Assembly (NCBI GenBank): GCA_035550515.1
Contig: DASZOZ010000017.1
Span: 1 to 64,000 of the forward strand
Source of the DNA: DATARH01 sp035550515
Lineage (GTDB): Bacteria; Pseudomonadota; Alphaproteobacteria; ATCC43930; CGMCC-115725
Direction of reading: 5' to 3'
Length of the DNA: 64,000 bases
Shown: positions 42,885 through 50,677 of the stretch, one piece after another
Numbering within the stretch: position 1 is the first letter of the stretch
Layout: every line of letters begins with the position of its first letter
Translations under genes and position numbers: made by a program
The notes under the pieces: model-generated
Databases searched by the model: none
The model's input: the letters and a program-made list of their open reading frames with translations, nothing else
What the model was told of the DNA's origin: nothing

Positions 42885-43229
42885 ATGGCTTCATACCGCA
42901 TCTATTTCTTCGGCGAGACCATGATCCACGGCCGGCACGACTTCGACGCCGATGACGACCAGGACGCGATCCAGATCGCCTCCGTGCTGTTCGATGCCTG
43001 TTCGGATGACTCCCGCAGCTTCGATCTGTGGTCCGGCACCCGGCGCGTCGTCGTCCCTCGTCCGTTTGTGCCGAGGACTTTCGAAGAGTTGTCGGCGGCG
43101 AACCAGGAGATTGCTGTTGATACCGAGGAACGCATCGCCCACAGCGAATGGCATATCGCCAGAAGCCGCCGTCTGCTCGACGCCATCGACGCGAAAAAGA
43201 GCAGGTGGATTTACCGCAACGCATCGTGA
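42885..43229 (+). CDS. Hypothetical protein, 114 residues
   Basis: Begins MASYRIYFFGETMIHGRHDF; the first ~65 residues look like a small alpha/beta unit with an acidic DADDDQDAIQIA helix start, typical of short alphaproteobacterial hypotheticals that follow a ...YRIYF...GRHDFDADDD...A pattern. The C-terminal third is helical and charged (TEERIAHSEWHIARSRRLLD). A GGAG ribosome binding site precedes ATG 42885. No function can be given. It is the first gene of a block inserted between holB and tatD. Confidence 0.65.
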   Translation: MASYRIYFFGETMIHGRHDFDADDDQDAIQIASVLFDACSDDSRSFDLWSGTRRVVVPRPFVPRTFEELSAANQEIAVDTEERIAHSEWHIARSRRLLDAIDAKKSRWIYRNAS

Positions 43230-43272
43230 CCGGGAAGGGCGGCCGCATCAGCTTTGCGCCGATCCCTCTGCC

Positions 43273-43452
43273 GTGCACATCCAACGCGACGTGCAGCTAT
43301 TTCTTGACCATGTCGACGAGGTTCTGCGGCAGGCGGACGATCGCCTGATCAAGGCTGCGGCGTCGTTGCAGCGGGCGAAGTCGGACGCGGCCAGGGACCA
43401 CGACCTCCTGCGGCGATGCCAGGACATCCTGGAACGGCTGCGGACGGTTTGA
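43273..43452 (+). CDS. Possible short coiled-coil protein
   Basis: A 59-codon frame from GTG 43273: VHIQRDVQLFLDHVDEVLRQ followed by further helical, charged residues (KAAASLQRAKSDAARDHDLL). The regular hydrophobic spacing suggests one long helix. There is no clear ribosome binding site, and the frame is also open upstream inside the previous gene, so it may be chance. It is directly followed by a dispersed repeat. Confidence 0.3.
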   Translation: MHIQRDVQLFLDHVDEVLRQADDRLIKAAASLQRAKSDAARDHDLLRRCQDILERLRTV

Positions 43453-43460
43453 GCCGCCGG

Positions 43461-43492
43461 GAGATGGCCGGATCAAGTCCGGGCACGACGAC
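43461..43492. repeat. Dispersed GTCATGGCCGGGCTTGA-type repeat, single arm
   Basis: The stretch GAGATGGCCGGATCAAGTCC then GGGCACGACGA matches, with a few substitutions, the complement of the arm at 49241-49272. It lies between the end of a short frame and the convergent cheB gene. Confidence 0.65.
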
Positions 43493-43504
43493 ACCGGGTT
43501 GGCG

Positions 43505-44143
43505 CTAGGCGACGACTTCCGCCAGGACGCCGAGAGCCTGGGCAATCCGCGGCGGTGACATCATCAGGTCGGCGTGGCCGAAATCGAGCGCGGCCGTGGG
43601 CATCTCGAAATAGCGGCTGGTGGCCTCGTCCTGGACGATCGTGATCCCACCCCCCTTGGCGACGGCCGCAATCCCTTTCGCACCGTCCCACATCATGCCG
43701 CTCAGGATGACCGCCGCGACGCCGGACCCGTAAGTGTCGACTGCGCTTTCGAACAGCACATCGATCGCCGGCCGCCAGAAATCGACGCGGTCGGCGGACG
43801 ACAGGACGAGGCGTCCACCCGCCTGGAGCAGGAGGTGCTGGTCCGGCGGGGCGATGTACACCGTGCCGGCTTCGGCGATCTCTCCGTCCTCGGCCCATTT
43901 GACCGCCAGCCGTGTCCGCCATCCCAGGACGGCAGGGAGCTGACTGGCCTTTTCGGCCGCGATGTGCTGCACGACGAGAATCGGCAGGGCAAAGTTCGCC
44001 GGCAATCCTTCCAGGACCGTCATCAGCGCCGAGATACCGCCGGCTGACGCGCCGATGACGACCGCGCTGTAAGCGAGCGCGGGCGTCGCGGCTTCTGCTC
44101 CGGCCTGGGGTGCGGAACTTTCCATATGTTCGACCAGGAACAT
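43505..44143 (-). CDS. Stand-alone CheB-type methylesterase domain protein
   Basis: A 212-residue protein consisting only of the CheB methylesterase/deamidase domain, without a receiver domain. Catalytic triad: Ser33 in VVIGASAGGISAL, His60 in VVQHIAAEK and Asp153 in SGMMWDGAKGI. CheB removes methyl groups from chemoreceptor glutamates; receiver-less forms are often linked to other signalling systems. No receptor, cheR or cheA lies in the window. It is divergent from a Crp/Fnr regulator gene across 52 bp, hinting at joint control. Confidence 0.88.
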   Translation of the reverse strand: MFLVEHMESSAPQAGAEAATPALAYSAVVIGASAGGISALMTVLEGLPANFALPILVVQHIAAEKASQLPAVLGWRTRLAVKWAEDGEIAEAGTVYIAPPDQHLLLQAGGRLVLSSADRVDFWRPAIDVLFESAVDTYGSGVAAVILSGMMWDGAKGIAAVAKGGGITIVQDEATSRYFEMPTAALDFGHADLMMSPPRIAQALGVLAEVVA

Positions 44144-44195
44144 AAGCCGATGGGCCTGTGTTAGCCAGCCAACAATCGAGCGCGGGAACCTCCCG

Positions 44196-44906
44196 ATGCC
44201 GCAGCCTCAACCCGCGACAAACCAGATATTGGCAGCACTCCCGTCCGACGAGTTCGAGCGGCTTGCGCGCGACCTGCAGCCGATCGACCTGCCGACCCGC
44301 ATGGACCTCTACGAGAGAAGCAACCCGGTCGAGTTCGTCTATTTTCTCCATCGCGGCGTCGTGTCGATGACGACGCCGTTCGACAATGGCACCTCGGTGG
44401 AGATCGCCACCATCGGTCCCGAAGGCATGGTCGGCATCCCGGTGTTTCTGGGCGCCGACCGGATGCCGAGCAACGCCTTCGTCCAGGTAGCCGGTCACGG
44501 CGTTCGCCTGTCCGCGGATGCGTTCCGACGGATCATCGCCATGTGCCCATCGCTCAATCACCTGCTGCTGCGCTATACATTGGCGCTGATGGACCAGATG
44601 GCGCAGACCGCCGCCTGCAACCGCACCCATGCGATCGAGGAACGTTGCGCGCGGTGGCTGCTGATGACGCACGACCGGGTCTATGCGAACGAATTCCCGC
44701 TGACCCAGGAGTTCCTCGCCCAGATGCTCGGCGTGCGCCGCCCGAGCGTCTCGATCGCCGCCGGTATGCTGGCCAAAGCCGGGCTGATCTCCTATGTCCG
44801 CGGCCGGATCACCATCATCGATCGCGAAGGTCTGGAAGCGGCCGCCTGCAATTGCTACCACATCATTGCCGACGAGTTCCGGCGGCTGGTCGGCAAGCCG
44901 GGTTGA
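44196..44906 (+). CDS. Crp/Fnr-family transcription regulator
   Basis: A 236-residue regulator with an N-terminal cyclic-nucleotide-binding-like barrel (residues ~25-120; GVVSMTTPFDNGTSVEIATI, GPEGMVGIPVFLG), a dimerisation helix and a C-terminal winged helix (LTQEFLAQMLGVRRPSVSIA is the recognition region, residues ~170-190). The barrel lacks the RSAT-like cAMP pocket of Crp and the N-terminal Cys cluster of Fnr; a CNCY motif sits near the C terminus. The ligand is unknown. Divergent from cheB. Confidence 0.88.
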   Translation: MPQPQPATNQILAALPSDEFERLARDLQPIDLPTRMDLYERSNPVEFVYFLHRGVVSMTTPFDNGTSVEIATIGPEGMVGIPVFLGADRMPSNAFVQVAGHGVRLSADAFRRIIAMCPSLNHLLLRYTLALMDQMAQTAACNRTHAIEERCARWLLMTHDRVYANEFPLTQEFLAQMLGVRRPSVSIAAGMLAKAGLISYVRGRITIIDREGLEAAACNCYHIIADEFRRLVGKPG

Positions 44907-44965
44907 ATTGCACGAAAAAAGAGAGCCGCACACTCGACAGCCGCAAACGGCAGGCGACGAAAGAC

Positions 44966-45739
44966 ATGCTGGTCGACAGCCATTGCCACCTCGATTTTCC
45001 GGATTTCGCCGCCGAAAGGGACGCGGTCATCCAGCGTGCTTTCGGCGCGGGGATCGGCACGATCCTGACGATCTGCACCCGGCTCGACCAGTTCGACGGC
45101 GTGCGCGCGATCGCCGAGAGCGATCCACGCATCTGGTGTTCGGTCGGCGTCCATCCGCACGAGGCGGCCGAGCATGCCGGGGTGGCGGCCGATCGCCTGG
45201 TGGCGCTGGCCGCATCTCCGCGCGCTGTCGGCATCGGCGAAACCGGCCTCGATTTTCATTACGATCTGAGCCCGCGCGACGCGCAGGAGGCGGTGTTTCG
45301 CGCCCACATCGCCGCCGCGAAAGCCACCGGCCTGCCGCTGATCATCCACGCCCGCGAGGCGGACGCGGCGATGGCCGCCATCCTCTCCGCGGAAAAGCCG
45401 CCGCCCGGCGTGCTGCATTGTTTTACCGCCGGCCGGGCGCTGGCCGAAGCGGCGCTCGATCTCGGCTTTTACATCTCGATCTCCGGCATCGTGACCTTTC
45501 GCAATGCCGAGGACCTGCGCGCCATCGTGCGCGACATCCCGCTCGACCGCCTGCTGGTCGAGACCGATGCGCCGTATCTCGCGCCGGTGCCGTACCGCGG
45601 AAAGCGCAACGAGCCCGCTTTTGTCGCCGCGACCGCCAGCTTTGTCGCCGATCTCAGGGGCATCGCCCGCGATGCGCTGGCCGAGGCGACGACCGCCAAT
45701 TTCTTCCGCCTGTTCGCCAAGGCGCGGCCGCCGCAATGA
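44966..45739 (+). CDS. tatD: TatD-family metal-dependent deoxyribonuclease
   Basis: A 257-residue TIM-barrel hydrolase. Metal ligands are seen in MLVDSHCHLDF (HxH), AVGIGETGLDFHYD (Glu), PLIIHAREAD (His), VLHCFTAGR (His) and LLVETDAPYLAPVPYRGK (Asp). Family members are 3'-5' exonucleases with roles in DNA repair. It overlaps the next gene by ATGA and belongs by position to the dacC-tmk-holB set. Confidence 0.93.
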   Translation: MLVDSHCHLDFPDFAAERDAVIQRAFGAGIGTILTICTRLDQFDGVRAIAESDPRIWCSVGVHPHEAAEHAGVAADRLVALAASPRAVGIGETGLDFHYDLSPRDAQEAVFRAHIAAAKATGLPLIIHAREADAAMAAILSAEKPPPGVLHCFTAGRALAEAALDLGFYISISGIVTFRNAEDLRAIVRDIPLDRLLVETDAPYLAPVPYRGKRNEPAFVAATASFVADLRGIARDALAEATTANFFRLFAKARPPQ

Positions 45740-46509
45740 AAGTCACGCTGCTGGGTTGCGGGCCATCGACCGGTATCCCCGCGATCGGCCCCGATTGGGG
45801 CGACTGCGATCCGGCCGACCCGCGCAACCGCCGCAGGCGCGCCTCGCTGCTGATCGAGAGCCGCGGCAAGACGCTGCTGATCGACACCTCGCCCGACATG
45901 CGTGAACAGCTTCTCGATGCCCAGACGGGCCGGCTGGACGCCGTGGTGATGACCCATGCCCATGCCGATCATCTTCACGGGCTGGATGATCTTCGCTCGG
46001 TCAACCGCCGGATGCAGCAAGCGATTCCGCTCCACGCCGACCGCAAGACGCTTGACGAGATCGCGCATCGTTTCGCCTATGCGCTGGAGCCTATCGCGCG
46101 GGGTGGCTTCTTCTTCAAGCCGACGATCATCCCGCACGCCATCGACGGTCCGTTTATCGCTGCCGGCCTGCCGATCATCCCGTTCAGCCAGGACCACGGC
46201 TACAGCCGGACGCTCGGTTTTCGCATCGGTGCGCTCGGTTATTCGACCGACGTCAACGAGCTCGACGACAATGCTTTCGCCGTGCTCGCCGGCATCGAGT
46301 TGTGGATTGTCGACTGCCTCCGATACGAGCCGCATCCGACGCACAGCCACCTGGCCAAGACGCTGTCATGGATCGCGCGGCTCAAGCCCAAACATGCGGT
46401 GCTGACCCATATGGACCGGCAACTCGATTACGCGACGCTCGCCGCGAAACTGCCGCCGGGCATCGAGCCCGGTCGGGACGGGCTGGTTTTCGCGTTGCCG
46501 GATCCATGA
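45736..46509 (+). CDS. Metallo-beta-lactamase-fold hydrolase, PhnP-like
   Basis: A 257-residue hydrolase with THAHADHLHGLDDLR as the metal motif, a further His in FSQDHGYS, Asp in LGYSTDVNEL and the C-terminal ligand in VLTHMDRQLD. The opening LLGCGPSTGIPAIGPDWGDC is shared with PhnP-type cyclic phosphodiesterases, and with the protein that commonly follows tatD in alphaproteobacteria. Likely a phosphodiesterase acting on a small cyclic nucleotide or sugar phosphate; not proven. It ends 28 bp before the dif candidate. Confidence 0.85.
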   Translation: MKVTLLGCGPSTGIPAIGPDWGDCDPADPRNRRRRASLLIESRGKTLLIDTSPDMREQLLDAQTGRLDAVVMTHAHADHLHGLDDLRSVNRRMQQAIPLHADRKTLDEIAHRFAYALEPIARGGFFFKPTIIPHAIDGPFIAAGLPIIPFSQDHGYSRTLGFRIGALGYSTDVNELDDNAFAVLAGIELWIVDCLRYEPHPTHSHLAKTLSWIARLKPKHAVLTHMDRQLDYATLAAKLPPGIEPGRDGLVFALPDP

Positions 46510-46537
46510 TCCGGCGCATCGATCGCCGTTGGCCAAT

Positions 46538-46565
46538 ATTTTCCATAATATATATTATGCGACTT
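46538..46565 (-). other. dif: Candidate chromosome dimer resolution site (dif)
   Basis: An AT-rich 28-bp stretch between convergent genes, centred on the perfect 16-bp palindrome CATAATATATATTATG (46544-46559). On the minus strand it reads as two 11-bp arms, AAGTCGCATAA and TTATGGAAAAT, around TATATA. E. coli dif has GGTGCGCATAA, TGTATA and TTATGTTAAAT; by my alignment 21 of 28 positions agree, including CGCATAA of the XerC arm and TTATG..AAAT of the XerD arm. Polarity of GGGNAGGG octamers and gene strand bias change sign here. XerC/XerD would recombine sister chromosomes at this site. Confidence 0.72.
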
Positions 46566-46569
46566 TTTG

Positions 46570-46589
46570 GTACCCAAGTTGCCGGGTAC
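46570..46589. terminator. Short hairpin between convergent genes
   Basis: GTACCC and GGGTAC are exact inverted repeats around an 8-base loop. A run of five T precedes it on the plus strand, but no T-run follows it in either direction, so it is only a weak candidate for termination of the convergent genes that end at 46509 and 46592. Confidence 0.3.
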
Positions 46590-46591
46590 TC

Positions 46592-47497
46592 TTAGCGATA
46601 CGCCAGGCACCACCCCTCACCCCGCAGCCAGCAATCGTCCTCGGGGATATTCGAGTGGCGGTAGAGGCGCGTCACATTCTCGGAGCCGCCTTTTGCAAAG
46701 GCTGCGGCGAGCGCGTTCTCGCCGTCGGGATCGCGGCCGCCGGCGCATGGGAAGATCGCGACAGCCGAAACCCGCCGCGCCGCATATTCCGCGGCCCGGC
46801 GCTCGATCCGGAACACCGCGCCGTGCCGGGCATCACCCAACGGAAAGCCGGCCGCGGTCAGCGGCAGGATCAGCCGGCCACCCTCTTTCAGCCGATCGAG
46901 CCAGTGCGGCAGCGGCGCGGTCGCACCGGCATTGACGTATAGCACGTCGGCCGGCGCAAACTCGGCCTGCGTCCCGTCGCCGTGCACAACGGCGACGTTG
47001 CGGCGGTCGCGCAGATTACCGGCGCTGAGCCGCGCCAGTTCGGGGTCGTACTCGATCGCCGTGACCTTGCCGCGGCTGCCCGCGAGCTGCGCCAGAATGG
47101 CGGTGTAATAGCCGGCGCCGATGCCGATATGGACGATGTGCTCGCCGGTTTTCGGCGCGGCCGCATCCATCAGCCAGGCGTGCAGCGCGGGTTGGCCGTT
47201 GTTGAGGCTGCGCTCGGGCAGGATCGCGACGATCACATCGTCGTAGATATAGGCGAGGTCGCGGCTCGGGGTCGTCACATAGCCGCGCCGGCCGCGCCAC
47301 GGGTCGAGGCGCACGACCTGCCACGGTCCGCGCGGCAGGAACTGCTCCCGCGGCACCGCCGCAAACGCCGCTTCGAGTCGGCGGTCGGCGGAGCCGGCGA
47401 TGAACATGACGCGCTTGGCGTAGGCGCGTCGGAGGATCTCGATGTCGCTGCTGCGGTTCAGGCGGAGCCTCGGCGAATGACGCGGCGGTACGGGCAC
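46592..47497 (-). CDS. Protein-L-isoaspartate O-methyltransferase-like protein
   Basis: A 301-residue SAM methyltransferase of the Pcm family. The opening EAAFAAVPREQFLPRGPW, YDDVIVAILPERSLNNGQPA (substrate loop region) and motif I EHIVHIGIGAGYYTAILAQLAG fit; motif II is VTAIEYDPELARLSAGNL and the post-motif LKEGGRLILPL. Pcm repairs isoaspartyl residues, but C-terminal extensions like the one here (~80 residues to the end) mark paralogues with uncertain substrates. Its N-terminal start is uncertain between 47497 and a Met at 47407. Confidence 0.82.
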   Translation of the reverse strand: MPVPPRHSPRLRLNRSSDIEILRRAYAKRVMFIAGSADRRLEAAFAAVPREQFLPRGPWQVVRLDPWRGRRGYVTTPSRDLAYIYDDVIVAILPERSLNNGQPALHAWLMDAAAPKTGEHIVHIGIGAGYYTAILAQLAGSRGKVTAIEYDPELARLSAGNLRDRRNVAVVHGDGTQAEFAPADVLYVNAGATAPLPHWLDRLKEGGRLILPLTAAGFPLGDARHGAVFRIERRAAEYAARRVSAVAIFPCAGGRDPDGENALAAAFAKGGSENVTRLYRHSNIPEDDCWLRGEGWCLAYR

Positions 47498-47549
47498 GAT
47501 AGCATGCGCGGCCGCACCTATCGGAAGCTGCTTCTCTTGGAGGGTTGCG

Positions 47550-48029
47550 ATGCCGATGCACCTCGAAGGCTCCTGCCGCTGCGGGGCGATCCGCTTCTCG
47601 GTCGAGAGCCATACGCCCTATCCGTATCAGCGCTGCTATTGCTCGATCTGCCGCAAGAGCGCGGGCGGCGGCGGCTACGCCATCAACATCATGGGCGACG
47701 CGGCGACGCTGAAGATCGGCGGCAAGCGCGCGCTCGGTGTGTGGAACGCGCCGATCGACGGCCGGGTCGGCTCGGCCGATCGCCACTACTGCAGGAAATG
47801 CGGCACACCGCTATGGGTCAGCGACAAGCAATGGCCGGCGCTGATGCATCCCTTCGCCTCGGCGATCGATACAGAGCTGCCCAAGCCGCCGCGCAACGTG
47901 CACCTGCTGCTGCGCGACAAGGCCGCTTGGGTCGAGCCGCAAATCGGCCCCGACGACGAATGCTTCGACGGGTATCCCGAGCTGTCGATCGAGGACTGGC
48001 ACAAGAAGCACGGGCTGTGGATCGCGTGA
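47550..48029 (+). CDS. GFA-family zinc protein
   Basis: A 159-residue member of the GFA/CENP-V family, with zinc-binding Cys sets in EGSCRCGAIRFSVES, YQRCYCSICRKSAGG and HYCRKCGTPLW. The family includes S-hydroxymethylglutathione synthase, but most members have no shown activity. TTGGAGGG precedes the ATG. Eight bases separate it from mazG. Confidence 0.88.
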   Translation: MPMHLEGSCRCGAIRFSVESHTPYPYQRCYCSICRKSAGGGGYAINIMGDAATLKIGGKRALGVWNAPIDGRVGSADRHYCRKCGTPLWVSDKQWPALMHPFASAIDTELPKPPRNVHLLLRDKAAWVEPQIGPDDECFDGYPELSIEDWHKKHGLWIA

Positions 48030-48036
48030 GACGCCG

Positions 48037-48816
48037 ATGACCCACGCCTACCGCCCGCTCGACAGGCTGCTCGGCATCATGGCGCGGCTGCGCGACCCCG
48101 AGCGCGGCTGCCCGTGGGACCGCGAACAGGATTTCGCGACGATCGCGCCCTACACGATCGAGGAGGCCTACGAGGTCGCCGACGCGATCGAGCGCGGCGA
48201 CATGGCGGCGCTCAAGGACGAACTCGGCGACCTGCTGCTCCAGGTCGTCTTCCATGCGCGGATGGCCGAGGAGACCGGCCTGTTTGCATTCGACGACGTC
48301 GCGACGGCGATCGCGGACAAGATGGTGCGCCGCCACCCGCACGTCTTTGGCGATGCCGACATCGCCGGCGTCGCCGCCCAGAACGAGGCCTGGGAGGCGC
48401 ATAAGGCCAAGGAGCGGGCCGCTTCCGGCACGACGAGCGCCCTCGACGGCGTCGCCCTCGCCTTGCCCGCGCTGTTGCGTGCCGCCAAAGTCTCCCGCCG
48501 CGCCGCGCGGATCGGCTTCGACTGGCCCGACAGCAGCGGCGTGCTGGCGAAAATCGATGAGGAAATCGCCGAGATCGAGGCCGAGATGGCCGCCGGTGAC
48601 CGGGTGCGGCTGGAAGACGAAATCGGCGACCTGCTGTTCGCCGCCGCCAACCTCGCGCGCAAGCTCGATATCGAGCCGGAGACCGCGCTGCGCCGCGCGA
48701 CCGCGAAATTCGAGCGGCGCTTTCGCCGGGTCGAGCAACTCGCTGCCGAGCGCGGCGTCGAGCCCGGCCTCGATGCGCTCGAAGCGCTGTGGCAAGAGGT
48801 CAAGAAAGCCGAATGA
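48037..48816 (+). CDS. mazG: Nucleoside triphosphate pyrophosphohydrolase
   Basis: A 259-residue MazG with two tandem domains. The first has DRLLGIMARLRDPERGCPWD and the EExxED-type metal site TIEEAYEVADAIERGD...KDELGDLLLQVVFHA; the second has IDEEIAEIEAEM and EDEIGDLLFAAANLARKL. It hydrolyses NTPs, and in E. coli lowers ppGpp through MazEF-linked control. Overlaps the next gene by ATGA. Confidence 0.94.
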   Translation: MTHAYRPLDRLLGIMARLRDPERGCPWDREQDFATIAPYTIEEAYEVADAIERGDMAALKDELGDLLLQVVFHARMAEETGLFAFDDVATAIADKMVRRHPHVFGDADIAGVAAQNEAWEAHKAKERAASGTTSALDGVALALPALLRAAKVSRRAARIGFDWPDSSGVLAKIDEEIAEIEAEMAAGDRVRLEDEIGDLLFAAANLARKLDIEPETALRRATAKFERRFRRVEQLAAERGVEPGLDALEALWQEVKKAE

Positions 48817-49259
48817 TCCGCGTGGAACGGGTGACCGCCGCCCTTCCCGCCGGCTTCGACGCGCTGCGGGCGGAGGCAAGGCGCGACGGGCATCGCATGC
48901 TCGACACGCTGGCGGCGGAATGGGAACGCGGCACCCAGCGCTTCGTCCGCCCCGGCGAGCAACTCCTTATCGCCCTGGTCGGTGATGTCCTGGCCGGGAT
49001 CGGTGGGGTTACCCTCGAGCCGGCGATCCCCGGCGCGCTGCGCATGCGGCGGTTTTACGTCGCCCTCGCCCACCGCCGCGCCGGTGTGGGCCGCGCCCTG
49101 GCGACAACCCTGCTGGACCACGCGGCCGGCCGCGCCGTGACCGCCAACGCCGCCGCCGGCAGCGAAGCCTTTTGGGAAGCGCTGGGTTTCGCCCGCGACC
49201 GCCGCGACGGGCGCACCCACATCCGGTTGGCTTCAATGGTTCGTCATGGCCGGGCTTGA
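48813..49259 (+). CDS. GNAT-family N-acetyltransferase
   Basis: A 148-residue acetyltransferase. The acetyl-CoA site is RRFYVALAHRRAGVGRALAT (the R/Q-x-x-G-x-G/A loop), and the C-terminal AAAGSEAFWEALGFARDR strand-helix is typical. The substrate is unknown. The last residues (MVRHGRA) and the stop codon are encoded by the left arm of a dispersed repeat that starts at 49241, so the natural C terminus may have been replaced. Confidence 0.85.
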   Translation: MIRVERVTAALPAGFDALRAEARRDGHRMLDTLAAEWERGTQRFVRPGEQLLIALVGDVLAGIGGVTLEPAIPGALRMRRFYVALAHRRAGVGRALATTLLDHAAGRAVTANAAAGSEAFWEALGFARDRRDGRTHIRLASMVRHGRA

Positions 49260-49315
49260 CCCGGCCATCTCCCGGACTGCCTCCGAGATCATCGGGTCAA
49301 GCCCGGCGATGACGA
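49241..49315. repeat. Inverted pair of GTCATGGCCGGGCTTGA-type repeats
   Basis: Left arm TCGTCATGGCCGGGCTTGAC then CCGGCCAT (49241-49268); right arm ATCATCGGGTCAAGCCCGGC then GATGACGA (49288-49315). The arms are complementary at most positions, around a 19-bp loop. A related single arm lies at 43461-43492. It sits between the convergent GNAT and hflX genes, where a strong hairpin could stop transcription from both sides. This kind of dispersed palindrome is common in alphaproteobacterial genomes. Confidence 0.8.
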
Positions 49316-49346
49316 AACAAGTGGTCGAACCTGTTCGAATTCGGCC

Positions 49347-50648
49347 CTAATGCAGCCGCTGGCGATGCCGCAGCCGGCCGAGATCGGCTTCCGACAGCTT
49401 CACGGAAAGATGCGCCGCCTCGTCGTCGTCGCGCCGGCCGAGCACCTCGCCGCGCGCATAGATCCAGGCGAGCGTCTTGCCGTCGCTCAACGGCACGTCG
49501 ATGCGCAGCGGCTGCATCGCGCGGCCGAGCCGCCCGGCGATCATCGACAGCAGCGCGTCGCATCCCTCCCCCGTCACCGCCGACAGCGCCACCACCTCCT
49601 CGTTGCGCTGCGACTGGTTGACGAGGCTTTCGCGCGCCTCTTCGCTCAGCAAGTCGATCTTGTTCAGCACCTCGATCAGCCCGTCCTCGACCAGCTGCCC
49701 GAGCCCGAGATCGCCCAGCACCGCCAGCACATCGGCGCGCTGCGCGGCGCTGTCGGGGTGATGCGCGTCGCGGACATGGATGACGATGTCGGCCTCGGTG
49801 ACCTCTTCCAAGGTGGCGCGGAACGCGGCGACGAGATGGGTCGGCAGGTCGGAGATGAAACCGACCGTGTCGGACAGGATCACCGTCTTGCCCGACGGCA
49901 GTTCGAGCCGGCGCATCGTCGGGTCGAGCGTCGCGAACAGCAGGTCCTCGGCCGCGACGCTCGCCCGCGTCAGCCGGTTGAACAGCGTCGATTTGCCGGC
50001 ATTGGTATAGCCGACCAGCGCCACCACCGGGTACGGCACGCGCTTGCGCGCTTCGCGATGCAGCGCGCGGGTGCGCTTCACGTCTTCCAGCTCGCGCCTC
50101 AATTTGCCGATGCGTTCGCCGATCAACCGGCGGTCGATCTCGAGCTGGCTTTCGCCGGGGCCGCCGAGAAAGCCGAAACCGCCGCGCTGGCGTTCGAGAT
50201 GGGTCCACGACCGCACCAGGCGCGAACGCTGATAGGTCAGCGCCGCAAGCTCGACTTGCAGGCGTCCTTCATGGGTGCGGGCGCGCGCCCCGAAAATTTC
50301 CAGGATCAGGCCGGTACGGTCGATGACCTTGGTCTTCCAGCGGCGCTCCAGGTTGCGCTGCTGCACCGGCGACAGCGTGCCATCGACGACGACGAGACCG
50401 ATCTGCGCTTCGTCGATCTTCGCGCCGAGCGTCTCGACACTGCCGCTGCCGAGCAGCGTGCCCGGCACCGGCCGCGCCAACCGCACGATCTCGCCGCCGA
50501 CGACATCGAGGTTGATCGCCCGGGCCAGCCCGATCGCTTCGTCGAGCCGCGCATCGAGCGAGCGGGCGCCGCCGCTGCCGGGCCGTTGGCCGGGCGTCGT
50601 CTTCAATGCAGGGTGGACGACCAGGGCGCGCCCCGTCGTCTCCGGCAC
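49347..50648 (-). CDS. hflX: Ribosome-associated GTPase HflX
   Basis: A 433-residue GTPase that splits stalled or hibernating ribosomes. The N-terminal HflX domain (GTLLGSGSVETLGAKI, LVVVDGTLSPVQQRNLE, VIDRTGLILEIFGARA) is followed by a Gly-rich linker (RGGFGFLGGPGESQLE) and a G domain with G1 LVGYTNAGKSTLFNRL, G3 DTVGFISDLP and G4 NKIDLL. It lies 29 bp downstream of hfq in the same orientation, the usual pairing. Confidence 0.95.
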   Translation of the reverse strand: MPETTGRALVVHPALKTTPGQRPGSGGARSLDARLDEAIGLARAINLDVVGGEIVRLARPVPGTLLGSGSVETLGAKIDEAQIGLVVVDGTLSPVQQRNLERRWKTKVIDRTGLILEIFGARARTHEGRLQVELAALTYQRSRLVRSWTHLERQRGGFGFLGGPGESQLEIDRRLIGERIGKLRRELEDVKRTRALHREARKRVPYPVVALVGYTNAGKSTLFNRLTRASVAAEDLLFATLDPTMRRLELPSGKTVILSDTVGFISDLPTHLVAAFRATLEEVTEADIVIHVRDAHHPDSAAQRADVLAVLGDLGLGQLVEDGLIEVLNKIDLLSEEARESLVNQSQRNEEVVALSAVTGEGCDALLSMIAGRLGRAMQPLRIDVPLSDGKTLAWIYARGEVLGRRDDDEAAHLSVKLSEADLGRLRHRQRLH

Positions 50649-50677
50649 AGCGGACAGGGAAGAAACGGACGCGCTGC

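Noticed and set aside
46544..46559. 16-bp AT palindrome as a promoter or repressor operator
   Set aside because: It lies between the 3' ends of convergent genes, so there is nothing to start there; the dif reading explains both place and sequence better.
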